Under the pieces are notes generated by a model that was not told the DNA's origin, searched no databases, and saw nothing but the letters and a program-made list of their open reading frames with translations. From contig CAZMVB010000017.1 in the NCBI GenBank assembly GCA_964569795.1, positions 1 to 64,000 on the forward strand: a DNA stretch of 64,000 bases, given 5' to 3'. Shown here in pieces: positions 52,699 to 62,155 of this stretch. The position numbers and the translations under genes are program-made. This stretch comes from JAHJDS01 sp964569795. Lineage in GTDB: Bacteria > Desulfobacterota > Desulfarculia > Desulfarculales > JAHJDS01. The stretch's first letter is position 1; each line of letters opens with the position of its first letter.

Positions 52699-54009
52699 TC
52701 AGGCCGGCCTGATCTCCCCGGCGATGCTTCTGACTCGGGCCTTGAGCTCGCCTTCGTCCAGGTCGGTCAGGCGGCCGTTGGCGGCCAGGACCCGGCCGTG
52801 GACCATGGTCAGGACCACGTCCGATCCCCGGGCGGCATAGACCAGGTGGGAGACGGGGTCGTACATGGGGGTCAGGTGGGGCCGGTCAGTGTCAACGACG
52901 ATCAGGTCGGCCCGCTTGCCCGGCTCCAGGGAGCCGATCTGGTCCCCGAGACCCAGGGCGGCCGCGCCGCCGCGGGTGGCCATGGCCAGGACCTGTTGCG
53001 CCGGGAGCCGGGTCGGGTCCAGCGAAAAACCCTTGGCGATCAGGGCCGCGGCCCGCATCTCGGAAAAAATGTCCAGATCGTTGTTCGAGGTCGGGCCGTC
53101 GGTGCCGATTCCGACGGTCAGGCCCGCGGCCAGCATGTCGGCCACGGGGGCGACGCCCGAGCCCAGCTTGTGGTTGGATTCGGGGCAGTGGGCCACCTTG
53201 ACGCCGCGCTCGGCCAGCAGCCCGATTTCCTCGTCCGTGACCCAGACGCCGTGATCGATCAGGAGGCGGTCCGACAGCAGGCCCAGGTTTTCCAGGTGTC
53301 CGACCGGGGTCCGGCCGTACTTTTCCAGGCAGTCCTGGACCTCGGTCCGGGTCTCGGCCAGGTGCATGATCAGCCGGACGTCGTTGTCCGCGGCCATCTT
53401 CCGGGCGGTTTGCAGCAGTTCCGGGGAGCAGGTGTACACGGCGTGGGGTTCGATCGCCACCGAGATCAGGGGATGATCGCGCCAGGCGTCGATCAGGTCC
53501 TGGGTGTACTGAAACCCCTGGGGCAGTTCGCCGTAGCTGGCCGAGGGGAAGTCGTAGAGCACCTCGCCGACCACGGCCCGGATGCCGACCTCGGCCAGGG
53601 CCCGGGCCACGTCCTTGGTGAAGAGGTACATGTCGCCCAGACAGGTGGTGCCCGACAGCAGCATCTCGGCCGCGCCCAGGCGGCTGCCCTCATAGACCAT
53701 CTCGCCGGTCAGCTTGGCCTCGGCCGGGAAGATGTGGTCGTTAAGCCAGGTTTCCAGGGGCAGGTCGTCGGCCAGTCCCCGGAAGAGGGTCATGGCCACG
53801 TGGGTGTGGGCGTTGACCAGGCCGGGGAGAATGACCCCCCAGGGAAAGTCCAGGACCTGATCCGCGGCCGGAGCCGCCCCGGCCGGAGCCGCCCCGGCCG
53901 GTCCGACCCAGGCGATGTCCGTTCCCTGGACCAGGACCGCGCCCGGGGAATGGACCGTGGCCGACCGGTCCATGGTCAGGACATGACTGCCCCGGATCAG
54001 GGTGGTCAC
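52699..54009 (-). CDS. Amidohydrolase of the MtaD / S-adenosylhomocysteine deaminase family (copy 2)
   Basis: 436 residues from the GTG at 54009, which has AGGGGG a few bases upstream; an ATG at 54024 is the alternative. The same metal ligands as copy 1: NAHTHVAMTLFRG, MHLAETRTE, VAHCPESNHKLGSG, GTDGPTSNND. Identity with copy 1 is high around the active site and low elsewhere, so this is an old duplication with possibly different substrates (methylthioadenosine against SAH). Near the N-terminus a 15-bp tandem repeat adds GAAPA units. Confidence 0.84.
   Translation of the reverse strand: MTTLIRGSHVLTMDRSATVHSPGAVLVQGTDIAWVGPAGAAPAGAAPAADQVLDFPWGVILPGLVNAHTHVAMTLFRGLADDLPLETWLNDHIFPAEAKLTGEMVYEGSRLGAAEMLLSGTTCLGDMYLFTKDVARALAEVGIRAVVGEVLYDFPSASYGELPQGFQYTQDLIDAWRDHPLISVAIEPHAVYTCSPELLQTARKMAADNDVRLIMHLAETRTEVQDCLEKYGRTPVGHLENLGLLSDRLLIDHGVWVTDEEIGLLAERGVKVAHCPESNHKLGSGVAPVADMLAAGLTVGIGTDGPTSNNDLDIFSEMRAAALIAKGFSLDPTRLPAQQVLAMATRGGAAALGLGDQIGSLEPGKRADLIVVDTDRPHLTPMYDPVSHLVYAARGSDVVLTMVHGRVLAANGRLTDLDEGELKARVRSIAGEIRPA
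53866..53901. repeat. 15-bp tandem repeat inside the second amidohydrolase gene
   Basis: GGCCGGAGCCGCCCC occurs twice in a row (53866-53880 and 53881-53895) with six more bases of a third copy. It encodes repeated Ala-Gly-Ala-Ala-Pro in a loop before the first metal motif, so copy number can change without shifting the frame. Confidence 0.85.
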
Positions 54010-54194
54010 GGGTCCCCCTTTCACCGTCGCCCGGCCGCGTACACGGTCGTCCCCGCCCTCGGCGCCGGCCGCCGTCTGCCGGGGCGCGGTGTCGAAAACC
54101 GGATGGAATCGCGTGTCTTATTCCAGGCCCGCCCCAAAGGCCGGACCGTTTGGCCCGGCCGTAAACCGGCTCCCGCCCGACGGCGGACGGTCTG

Positions 54195-54287
54195 TCAGCG
54201 CTTCCGCTTGTGCCGGGTGCGGGCCAACAATTTGCGGTGTTTATGCTTGCGAATCTTCTTGCGACGTTTCTTGATGACGCTGCCCAC
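54195..54287 (-). CDS. AURKAIP1/COX24-domain small basic protein
   Basis: A 30-residue protein, GTG start: VIKKRRKKIRKHKHRK, then LLARTRHKRKR. More than half of it is Lys, Arg or His. It matches the short bacterial proteins with an AURKAIP1/COX24 domain, which are probably ribosome-associated. The end is exact: CGC then TGA at 54195. A purine-rich stretch (GGAGAGAAAAGGGAAG) lies upstream. It is too short for ordinary gene calling but the composition is unmistakable. Confidence 0.85.
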   Translation of the reverse strand: MGSVIKKRRKKIRKHKHRKLLARTRHKRKR

Positions 54288-54446
54288 TGGTTGCTTCCCT
54301 TTTCTCTCCTCGCCTATCTGCGCCGTATTTGGGACGTAAAGTAATCTTTATAGTCATAGAACAGGTCCGGTGGCAAGTAAAATCATCCGCCGCGCCCTTT
54401 TCCCGGCGCGGCGGACCGACCCGGGGCCGCCATCCGACTCAGGGGG

Positions 54447-55055
54447 TTAGATCGAGATCACCTTGTCGGCCAGTTGCATCGAGGTGACGATGTCGAGCAT
54501 GTTGGTCGTCTCGCCGACCCGCTTCTGGTCCAAAACCCCGAAGTGGTTGAGGCAGGTACCGCAGACCAGCACGGTCACGCCCGCCCGTTCCAGGTCCTGG
54601 ATATCCTCCAGGGAGGCGGACCCGTCGAGGGTCAGCTTGACCCCCGAGTTGATGAAGACCAGCCGCGACAGCTCGGGGACCATCTCCTTGAGGGTCAGCA
54701 GGAAATTCTTGACCAGGCCCCGGCCCAGGTCGTCGTCGCCCCGTCCCAGGCGATCGGCGCTGACCAGGACCATGATCCGGCGCCCGGCCGCCGGGGCGGC
54801 GCAGGTCAGATCGGCCGGGTCGGGCCCGGCGGCCGCGGGCGGGCCGGTCCTCTGGGCGATGATGGTGATGTCCGGGGCCTGGCCGCGGGTTTCGCTCGAA
54901 AAACCCTGGCCGGCCAGAAACCGGCTGACGTTCTGGACCGCGGCGTCATTGTCCACCCGGATGGAAAATTCGGTCTGGCCGGTCCGGTCGATGTGATCCC
55001 TGGTGGCGAGCACCGGGGCGGGGCAGGCCTGGCCCCGGCAATCGAGCGTCTCCAT
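54447..55055 (-). CDS. yedF: Selenium-metabolism protein YedF (TusA-DsrE fusion)
   Basis: 202 residues. The N-terminal TusA-like domain has LDCRGQACPAPVL, with the Cys that carries sulfur (or selenium) in TusA. The C-terminal DsrE-like domain has MVLVSADRLGRGDDDLGRGLVKNFL, FINSGVKL and CGTCLNHFG. This fusion occurs almost only in genomes with selenium utilisation traits and usually next to selD, as here (54 bases from selD). It is presumed to deliver selenium for selenophosphate synthesis; this has not been shown directly to my knowledge. Confidence 0.9.
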   Translation of the reverse strand: METLDCRGQACPAPVLATRDHIDRTGQTEFSIRVDNDAAVQNVSRFLAGQGFSSETRGQAPDITIIAQRTGPPAAAGPDPADLTCAAPAAGRRIMVLVSADRLGRGDDDLGRGLVKNFLLTLKEMVPELSRLVFINSGVKLTLDGSASLEDIQDLERAGVTVLVCGTCLNHFGVLDQKRVGETTNMLDIVTSMQLADKVISI

Positions 55056-55108
55056 GTGTCACTCCCCTTCCGGCGACCGGTGGGTCGCCGGGTATCTGTC
55101 ACGTTCGG

Positions 55109-56176
55109 TCAGGGCTCCACCGCCAGGGTCCCCGGCGGTCCGGCCTCGACCCGGCCGATGACCTCGGCGCATAAGGCCCCGTGCCGGCCGAGACTTTCCA
55201 AAAGCGGCGCCAGTTTTTCGTCAGGGACGCTGATCAGCATCCCGCCCGAGGTCTGGGCGTCGGCCAAAAGGTCCAGCTTCAGGGGGTCCACCCCCTGGGC
55301 CACGCCCATGACGTGGCTGCAATAATCGCGGTTCTTGAAGGTCCCGGCCGGGATCATGCCCATGCCCGCCAGTTCGGTTACCCCCTCGATGAGCGGCACC
55401 CGGCCGGCCTCGATGATCAGCCGGACCCCACTGGCCCGGGCCATCTCCAGGGCGTGTCCCAGCAGGCCGAACCCGGTGACGTCGGTCGCCGCCGTGATCC
55501 CGAGCTCGATCATCGCCTCGCTGGCCGGCCGGTTGAGGGCGGTCATGACCGCCACCATCGCCTCCACGACCGGGGCCGCGGCCAGGCCGCCCTTGACCGC
55601 GGTGGCGATGACCCCCGTGCCCAGGGGCTTGGTCAAGACCAGCGCGTCCCCGGTCCGGGCCCCGGCGTTGGTGATCACCCGGTCGGGGTGGACCAGGCCG
55701 CTCGCGGCCAGGCCGTACTTGATCACCGGATCGTCGATCGAGTGTCCGCCCACCAGCAGGGCCCCGGCCTCGGCCACCTTTTCCTGGCCCCCCTTGAGGA
55801 TTTGGGCCAGGACCCCGAGGTCCATCCGGTCCACCGGGAAACAGACGATGTTCAGGGCGCACAGGGGCCGGCCGCCCATGGCGTACACGTCCGACAGGGC
55901 GTTGGCCGCGGCCGCCCGGCCGAACTGGTACGGATCGTCCAGGATCGGCGTGAAGAAATCCACCGTCTGGATCAGGGCCAGCTCGTCCGTCAGCCGGATC
56001 ACCGCCGCGTCGTCGGCCAGGTCGCTCCCGACGATCAGGTCAGGGTGACTGACCGCGGGCAGCGTCGCCAGGATTGCCGCCAGGTCCCCTGGGGCGATCT
56101 TGGCCGCTCAACCCGAGGCCGTGGTCTGCTGGGTCAGGCGACGGCCGTTCTTGTCCGTGACCGGTTCCAGGTCCAT
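55109..56176 (-). CDS. selD: Selenophosphate synthase SelD, a selenoprotein (UGA = Sec23)
   Basis: 355 residues from the ATG at 56176 when the TGA at 56110-56108 is read as selenocysteine; without it only an internal start near 56002 would be called. The site reads TASG-Sec-AAKIAP, where E. coli SelD has the catalytic Cys17 in GCGCKI, so Sec replaces the active-site nucleophile. Downstream: SDLADDAAVIRL, VDFFTPILDDPYQFGRAAAANALSDVYAMGG, and the glycine-rich VGGHSIDD, all typical of SelD. It makes selenophosphate from selenide and ATP. A GGAGG lies directly before the ATG, unusually close. Upstream is a LysR gene, downstream yedF. Confidence 0.92.
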
Positions 56177-56270
56177 CCTCCTGCGTTCCAGGTCATCCGA
56201 TTCTGGCCCGCCCCGGCGGGGCGGTCAAATAGGAAAAACCGATCCCTTGGCCGGGGGCCATCGGGCCGGA

Positions 56271-57167
56271 TTATTCGGCCAGCTCGCTGATGACGAACTC
56301 GAGCCAGGCCCGGCACAGCGGCGAGCAGGTCCGCTGGCGGTGCCACACGGCGTAGAACCGGCGCTTGAGTTCGACCCCGACCAGGCCGACGACGGCCAGG
56401 CCGCCCCGTTCGGCGTCCTCGGCCACGGCCAGCCTGGAGACCAGGGCCAGGCCCAGGCCGGCCTTGACGCCCTGGCGGATGGCCTCGGTGGAGCCCAGGT
56501 GGGCGACCACCTTGAGGTTCGCCACCTCGACGCCGGCCTGGCGCAGGGCCCGCTCCACGCCGCGGCGGGTGCCCGAGCCCACCTCCCGCTGGAGGAAGGG
56601 CTGACCGGCCAGCTCGGCCGGCTCGACCACCTCCCGGCCGGCCCAGGGGTGATCCGGGGGGACCACCAGGACCAGTTCGTCCTGGCACAGGGCCTCCGAG
56701 GCCAGGCGGTCGTCGTCCACCGGGGCCCCGACCACGCCCGTTTCCAGCTCGCCCCGGGCCACCCCGTCCACCACCAGGTCGGTGTCGCCGATGATCAGCC
56801 GGACCATCACCTCGGGATATTGCTCCCGGAAACGGCCCAGCAGGGCCGGCAGGACATATTGCCCCGGGATGGTGCTCCCGCCGCAGACCAGTTCCCCCCG
56901 CATCTGGCCCACGAACTCGTCAATGGCCATCATCGCCTGGTCCCGCTGGGCCAAAAGGCGACAGGCGTGATCGTACAGGATCAGTCCGGCCCGGGTGGGG
57001 GTCACCTCCCGGCCCAGGCGGTCCAGCAGCTGCACGGCCAGCCTTTCCTCCAGGTACTTGATGTGCCCGCTGATGGTCGGCTGGGACAGCAGAACCTCCT
57101 CGGCGGCCCGGGAGAAGCTCTTGTGGTCCACCACCTTGACAAACACTTCCAGTCGTTTTAAGTCCAT
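56271..57167 (-). CDS. LysR-family regulator of the selenium-associated type
   Basis: 298 residues. N-terminal winged helix (FSRAAEEVLLSQPTISGHIKYLEERL) and a LysR effector domain with YVLPALLGRFREQYPEV and LKVVAHLGSTEAIRQGVKAGLGLALVS. It is the first gene of a LysR-selD-yedF unit, matching the 'selenium metabolism-associated LysR' group that I know from genome annotation. It has its own strong promoter and is divergent from glnB. Its ligand is unknown. Confidence 0.87.
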   Translation of the reverse strand: MDLKRLEVFVKVVDHKSFSRAAEEVLLSQPTISGHIKYLEERLAVQLLDRLGREVTPTRAGLILYDHACRLLAQRDQAMMAIDEFVGQMRGELVCGGSTIPGQYVLPALLGRFREQYPEVMVRLIIGDTDLVVDGVARGELETGVVGAPVDDDRLASEALCQDELVLVVPPDHPWAGREVVEPAELAGQPFLQREVGSGTRRGVERALRQAGVEVANLKVVAHLGSTEAIRQGVKAGLGLALVSRLAVAEDAERGGLAVVGLVGVELKRRFYAVWHRQRTCSPLCRAWLEFVISELAE

Positions 57168-57200
57168 GTGTGTGTCCTGCGGCCTTTGTTATTGAAAAAT

Positions 57201-57229
57201 TTTATACCAGGGATCGAAATAAATGTCAA
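57201..57229 (-). promoter_or_regulatory. Sigma-70 promoter of the LysR-selD-yedF unit
   Basis: On the minus strand, TTGACA (57229-57224, perfect) and TATAAA (57206-57201, five of six) are spaced by exactly 17 bases. The LysR ATG is 33 bases downstream. Confidence 0.78.
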
Positions 57230-57269
57230 GCAGATCCGCAGGACCAAAGGGGGGGAAGGACGTTTAATT

Positions 57270-57295
57270 TGCACTAAAACCGACAAAAATGTGCA
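57270..57295 (+). promoter_or_regulatory. Possible NtrC-like half-sites upstream of glnB
   Basis: TGCACTAAAA and, 15 bases after its TGCAC, TGTGCA resemble the two halves of an NtrC site (TGCAC-N7-GTGCA), but they are spaced too far apart for a single classical site. They lie about 95 bases upstream of the sigma-54 promoter, where an activator would bind. Confidence 0.35.
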
Positions 57296-57389
57296 TCGGC
57301 CGTCAATCTGTGATACAAAAATGTAGGAATTCCATCCGGGGGGAGTGTCTGTCCGACATGATAATCAGTTATTTCAATATATTAAACCT

Positions 57390-57405
57390 TTGGCACGGCG
57401 GTTGC
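57390..57405 (+). promoter_or_regulatory. Sigma-54 promoter of the glnB operon
   Basis: TTGGCACGGCGGTTGC matches the -24/-12 consensus at every conserved position, with GG and GC ten bases apart. It is 145 bases upstream of glnB. Nitrogen genes are classical sigma-54 targets. Confidence 0.88.
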
Positions 57406-57550
57406 CAATAAGCATGAAGACCGCCCTTGCCCCGGAGGGAACGCCGGCCGCGGCCAGGGGTCCGGGACAGGTCGAGTCAATGACAGGCATTTGCGGGGCC
57501 CAAACTGGAAGGTGAAGGTCGAGCCCCGTCGTCTTCTGAGGAGGTCATGT

Positions 57551-57889
57551 ATGAAGAAGATCGAGGCCATTATCAAGCCGTTCAAGCTGGACGAGGTCAA
57601 GGAGGCCCTGACCGAACTGGGAGTACGGGGCATCACCATTACCGAGGTGAAGGGTTTCGGCCGCCAGAAGGGCCACAAGGAGATCTACCGCGGGGCGGAA
57701 TACGTGGTCGATTTTCTGCCGAAGATCAAGCTGGAGGTGGTGGTGGGCGACGACCTGGCCGACCGGGTGGTCGAGGTCGTGGCCGAGGCGGCCAAGACGG
57801 GCAAGATCGGCGACGGCAAGATTTTCGTGGGCGACGTGGCCGAGGTGATCCGCATCCGAACCGGCGAGCGCGGAGAGGACGCCGTCTGA
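57551..57889 (+). CDS. glnB: Nitrogen regulatory protein P-II
   Basis: 112 residues, full length. The start (MKKIEAIIKPFKLDEVKEAL) and T-loop (EVKGFGRQKGHKEIYRGAEYVVDFLPK) are canonical, with the uridylylated Tyr51 in RGAEY. The C-terminal loop KTGKIGDGKIFV is intact. It senses 2-oxoglutarate and ATP/ADP and controls GlnE. GAGGAGG precedes the ATG. First gene of glnB-glnD-glnA, seven bases before glnD. Confidence 0.95.
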   Translation: MKKIEAIIKPFKLDEVKEALTELGVRGITITEVKGFGRQKGHKEIYRGAEYVVDFLPKIKLEVVVGDDLADRVVEVVAEAAKTGKIGDGKIFVGDVAEVIRIRTGERGEDAV

Positions 57890-57896
57890 GGTTTTC

Positions 57897-60491
57897 TTGG
57901 CTGTGGCATCGATCGGGGGGGGCGGACCGGACTTCGTGCGGGCCCACCTGGCCGGCGCAACCGGCCGGGCGGTGGTTCGCCGTCGGTCCGACTGGATGGA
58001 CGAACGCCTCCGTCATCTCTTCACCGAGGTGGTCGGCCCGGAGGGAGGGGCCGGTCTGGCCCTGGTCGCCCTGGGCGGCTACGGGCGCCGGGCCCTGTGC
58101 CTCCACTCGGACGTCGATCTCCTCCTGCTGCACGAGAACCGGCAGCGCAAGCGGCTGGCCGAGCTGACCCAGGCCATGTTCTATCCCCTCTGGGACTCCG
58201 GCTTGGAGGTCGGTCACGCCGTGCGCACCGTGGGGCAGTGCCTGGACATCGGCGCCAAGGACTTCCAGGTGCTGATGTCCATGGTTGACGCCCGGCATCT
58301 GGCCGGTGACGAGTCGCTGTCGGCGGCCCTGTGGACCAAGCTGCGGGACCGACACCGGTCCCCGGGGCGTCGTCGGGGGTTTTTCGAGAAAGTGCTGGCC
58401 TCGGTCAAAAAACGGCGGGAGACCTACGGCGACTCGCCCTATCTGCTCGAGCCCCACGTCAAGGAGGGCGAGGGGGGCCTCCGGGACATCCACGCCGTGA
58501 ACTGGATCGGCCGGATGTGCTTTGACAGCCGGGAAATCGCCGACCTGGTCAAGGCCGGCCTGATGCCGCCCGAGGCCGAGGACGCCCTGGGCACGGCCCA
58601 GGATTTTCTGTGGCGGGTCCGCAATCACCTCCACTACCTGGCCGGCGACCACCAGGACCGGCTCAATTTCGAGGTCCAGCCGGCCGTGGCCCGGTTTTTC
58701 GGGTTGGCTGACCGGGGCGCGGTCAGCGCGGTCGAGGCCTTGATGCGGGCCTATTACCAGCACGTCTTCGCCGTGGCCTGGATCGTGGACGCCTTTCTCG
58801 ACCGGGGCGAGGCCGAGTTGTGGCCCCAGGGCCGGAAAAAGGCCCGGCGCCCGGCCCCGCCGGCCGGTTTCGTGCTCAAGGCCGGACACCTGGATTTCGC
58901 CCGTCCCGAGGAGATCGCCGGCCGGCCGTCCCGGATGATGGAACTCTTCGCCGTGGCCGCCGAGCTGGACCTGCCCCTGGCGGCCAAGGCCCTCCAGACC
59001 ATCCGGGACCACCTCCACCTGGTGGACGACGACTTCCGGACCGGGTCGCAGGAGAACGATTACTTCTGGCGTTTCCTGAGGGCCCGATGGTCCTCGCCGG
59101 ACCTGCTCCGGGCGATGCACGGCGTGGGGCTCCTGCCCCATTTCCTGCCCGAACTGGAGCCGACCGTGGCCCGGTCCCTGCACGACGCCTATCACGTTTA
59201 CACCGTGGACGTTCACCTGATCCAGACCGCCTGGGTCCTCAAGACCATGGCCCAGGGCCAGGCCGACCCGGAACGGGGCGGGCGCTTTTCCGACCTGTTG
59301 GAGGAGGTGGACCGGCCGGAACTGCTGTTTCTGGCCGGGCTGATCCACGACGTGGGCAAGGGCCAGGGCCCGAACCACGCCGCCCGGGGCGCCTCCTTGG
59401 TCTGGACCATGGGCGCCCGGCTGGGGCTGACCGGCGACGAGACCGAGGCCCTCAAGTTTCTGGTGGCCGAACACCTCCTCCTGACCGACCTGGCCACCTC
59501 CCGCGACCTGAGCGACGAGCGGCTGATCATCCACACCGCCCGGCGCGTCCGCTTCACCGAGTGGCTGACCATGCTGCTCCTGCTGAGCGTGGCCGATTCC
59601 CTGGCCACCGGTCCGGAGGCCTACAGCCCCTGGAAGGCGATGCTCCTTCAGGAGCTGTACGTCAAGGTCCGCCACATCCTGGAGCACTCGGACCTGGCCA
59701 GCCCCATGGTCCTGAACCACGTCGCCGAGATGCCGGGCAAGGTGGCCGCCATCCTGGCCGACGAGTTCTCGCCCGAGGACATCGACCGGTTCCTGGAACC
59801 GATGACCGACCATTACCTGGCCGCCGTCTCCCCGGAGACGGTGGCCGAGCACATCCGGGTCGAATCCCGGCTCAAGAAGGGGGACCTCATTTTCACCTGG
59901 CGGGAGAGGCCCCAGCGGGACACCTGCGAGGTGACCATCTTCACCCACGACCGGCCCGGGCTGTTTTCCCAGATGGCCGGGGTGTTGACCCTGCACGACA
60001 TCAACATCCTCGAGGCCCAGGCCTTCACTCGGGATAACGGCGTCGCCCTGGAAATCTTCCAGGTCGATTACCCCCTGGACCGGGCCTACCTGGACGAGAA
60101 ATGGGACCGCGTCCGGGCCGACGCCCGGCGGGTGGTCTCCGGCCGGCTGTCCCTGGAGTACCGCCTGGCCATGAAGACGCCCGCCCGGCGCCTGGTCCGG
60201 CCGGGGACGCCGCTCAAGCCGGTCCGGGTCATCGTCGATCCTGAGACCTCGGACTTCTACACCTTGATCGAGGTCACGGCCCACGACCGGCTGGGCCTGC
60301 TCTACGACATCACCCGGATCCTGTTCGGCCTGCAACTGAGCGTGCATCTGGCCAAGGTGTCCACCCGGGTGGATCAGATCCATGACGTGTTCTACGTCGT
60401 CGATTTTTTCGGCCAGAAGGTTGACGACCCGGAACAGATCGCCGAGATCCAGGCCGCCCTGGGTTTTCGACTGGCCGAACGAGAGGGGTAA
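57897..60491 (+). CDS. glnD: P-II uridylyltransferase / uridylyl-removing enzyme
   Basis: 864 residues from a TTG start; a GTG two codons later is an alternative. The nucleotidyltransferase domain has LGGYGRRALCLHSDVDLLLL near residue 65, the HD hydrolase domain has LAGLIHDVGKGQGPNH near residue 480, and two ACT domains close the protein (FTHDRPGLFSQMAGVL and AHDRLGLLYDITRILF). All four functional parts are present. It uridylylates GlnB when glutamine is low. Confidence 0.93.
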   Translation: MAVASIGGGGPDFVRAHLAGATGRAVVRRRSDWMDERLRHLFTEVVGPEGGAGLALVALGGYGRRALCLHSDVDLLLLHENRQRKRLAELTQAMFYPLWDSGLEVGHAVRTVGQCLDIGAKDFQVLMSMVDARHLAGDESLSAALWTKLRDRHRSPGRRRGFFEKVLASVKKRRETYGDSPYLLEPHVKEGEGGLRDIHAVNWIGRMCFDSREIADLVKAGLMPPEAEDALGTAQDFLWRVRNHLHYLAGDHQDRLNFEVQPAVARFFGLADRGAVSAVEALMRAYYQHVFAVAWIVDAFLDRGEAELWPQGRKKARRPAPPAGFVLKAGHLDFARPEEIAGRPSRMMELFAVAAELDLPLAAKALQTIRDHLHLVDDDFRTGSQENDYFWRFLRARWSSPDLLRAMHGVGLLPHFLPELEPTVARSLHDAYHVYTVDVHLIQTAWVLKTMAQGQADPERGGRFSDLLEEVDRPELLFLAGLIHDVGKGQGPNHAARGASLVWTMGARLGLTGDETEALKFLVAEHLLLTDLATSRDLSDERLIIHTARRVRFTEWLTMLLLLSVADSLATGPEAYSPWKAMLLQELYVKVRHILEHSDLASPMVLNHVAEMPGKVAAILADEFSPEDIDRFLEPMTDHYLAAVSPETVAEHIRVESRLKKGDLIFTWRERPQRDTCEVTIFTHDRPGLFSQMAGVLTLHDINILEAQAFTRDNGVALEIFQVDYPLDRAYLDEKWDRVRADARRVVSGRLSLEYRLAMKTPARRLVRPGTPLKPVRVIVDPETSDFYTLIEVTAHDRLGLLYDITRILFGLQLSVHLAKVSTRVDQIHDVFYVVDFFGQKVDDPEQIAEIQAALGFRLAEREG

Positions 60492-60543
60492 CGCCCGGGG
60501 CCGGCTCGGGCCCCGCCTGACACGACTTCTGAGGAGAGGAAAA

Positions 60544-61956
<1,413 letters not shown>

Positions 61957-61998
61957 CCTGGCGGCCCCTGATTGGCTGGACGCTCGACGGGAGCAGCT

Positions 61999-62061
61999 CT
62001 TGCCGGTTCGGCCCACCTGTGGTCCGGTCAAAGGTCAACTGGTTCGGGCCGAACCGCCAAG
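61999..62061. repeat. 16-bp inverted repeat between glnA and glnE
   Basis: CTTGCCGGTTCGGCCC (61999-62014) and GGGCCGAACCGCCAAG (62046-62061) pair at 15 of 16 positions around a 31-base loop. There is no T tract, so it is not an ordinary terminator. It may be an RNA processing or attenuation hairpin, or the binding site of a protein, between the glutamine synthetase gene and that of its modifying enzyme. Confidence 0.75.
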
Positions 62062-62155
62062 AACGTAGCATGACCATTGTCGCCTCAATTGGTGGACGAA
62101 AAACCGGGGCGAAGACGACTGCTGGGCCGCCGCCGGCGGCCCGGGGGGGACGGTC

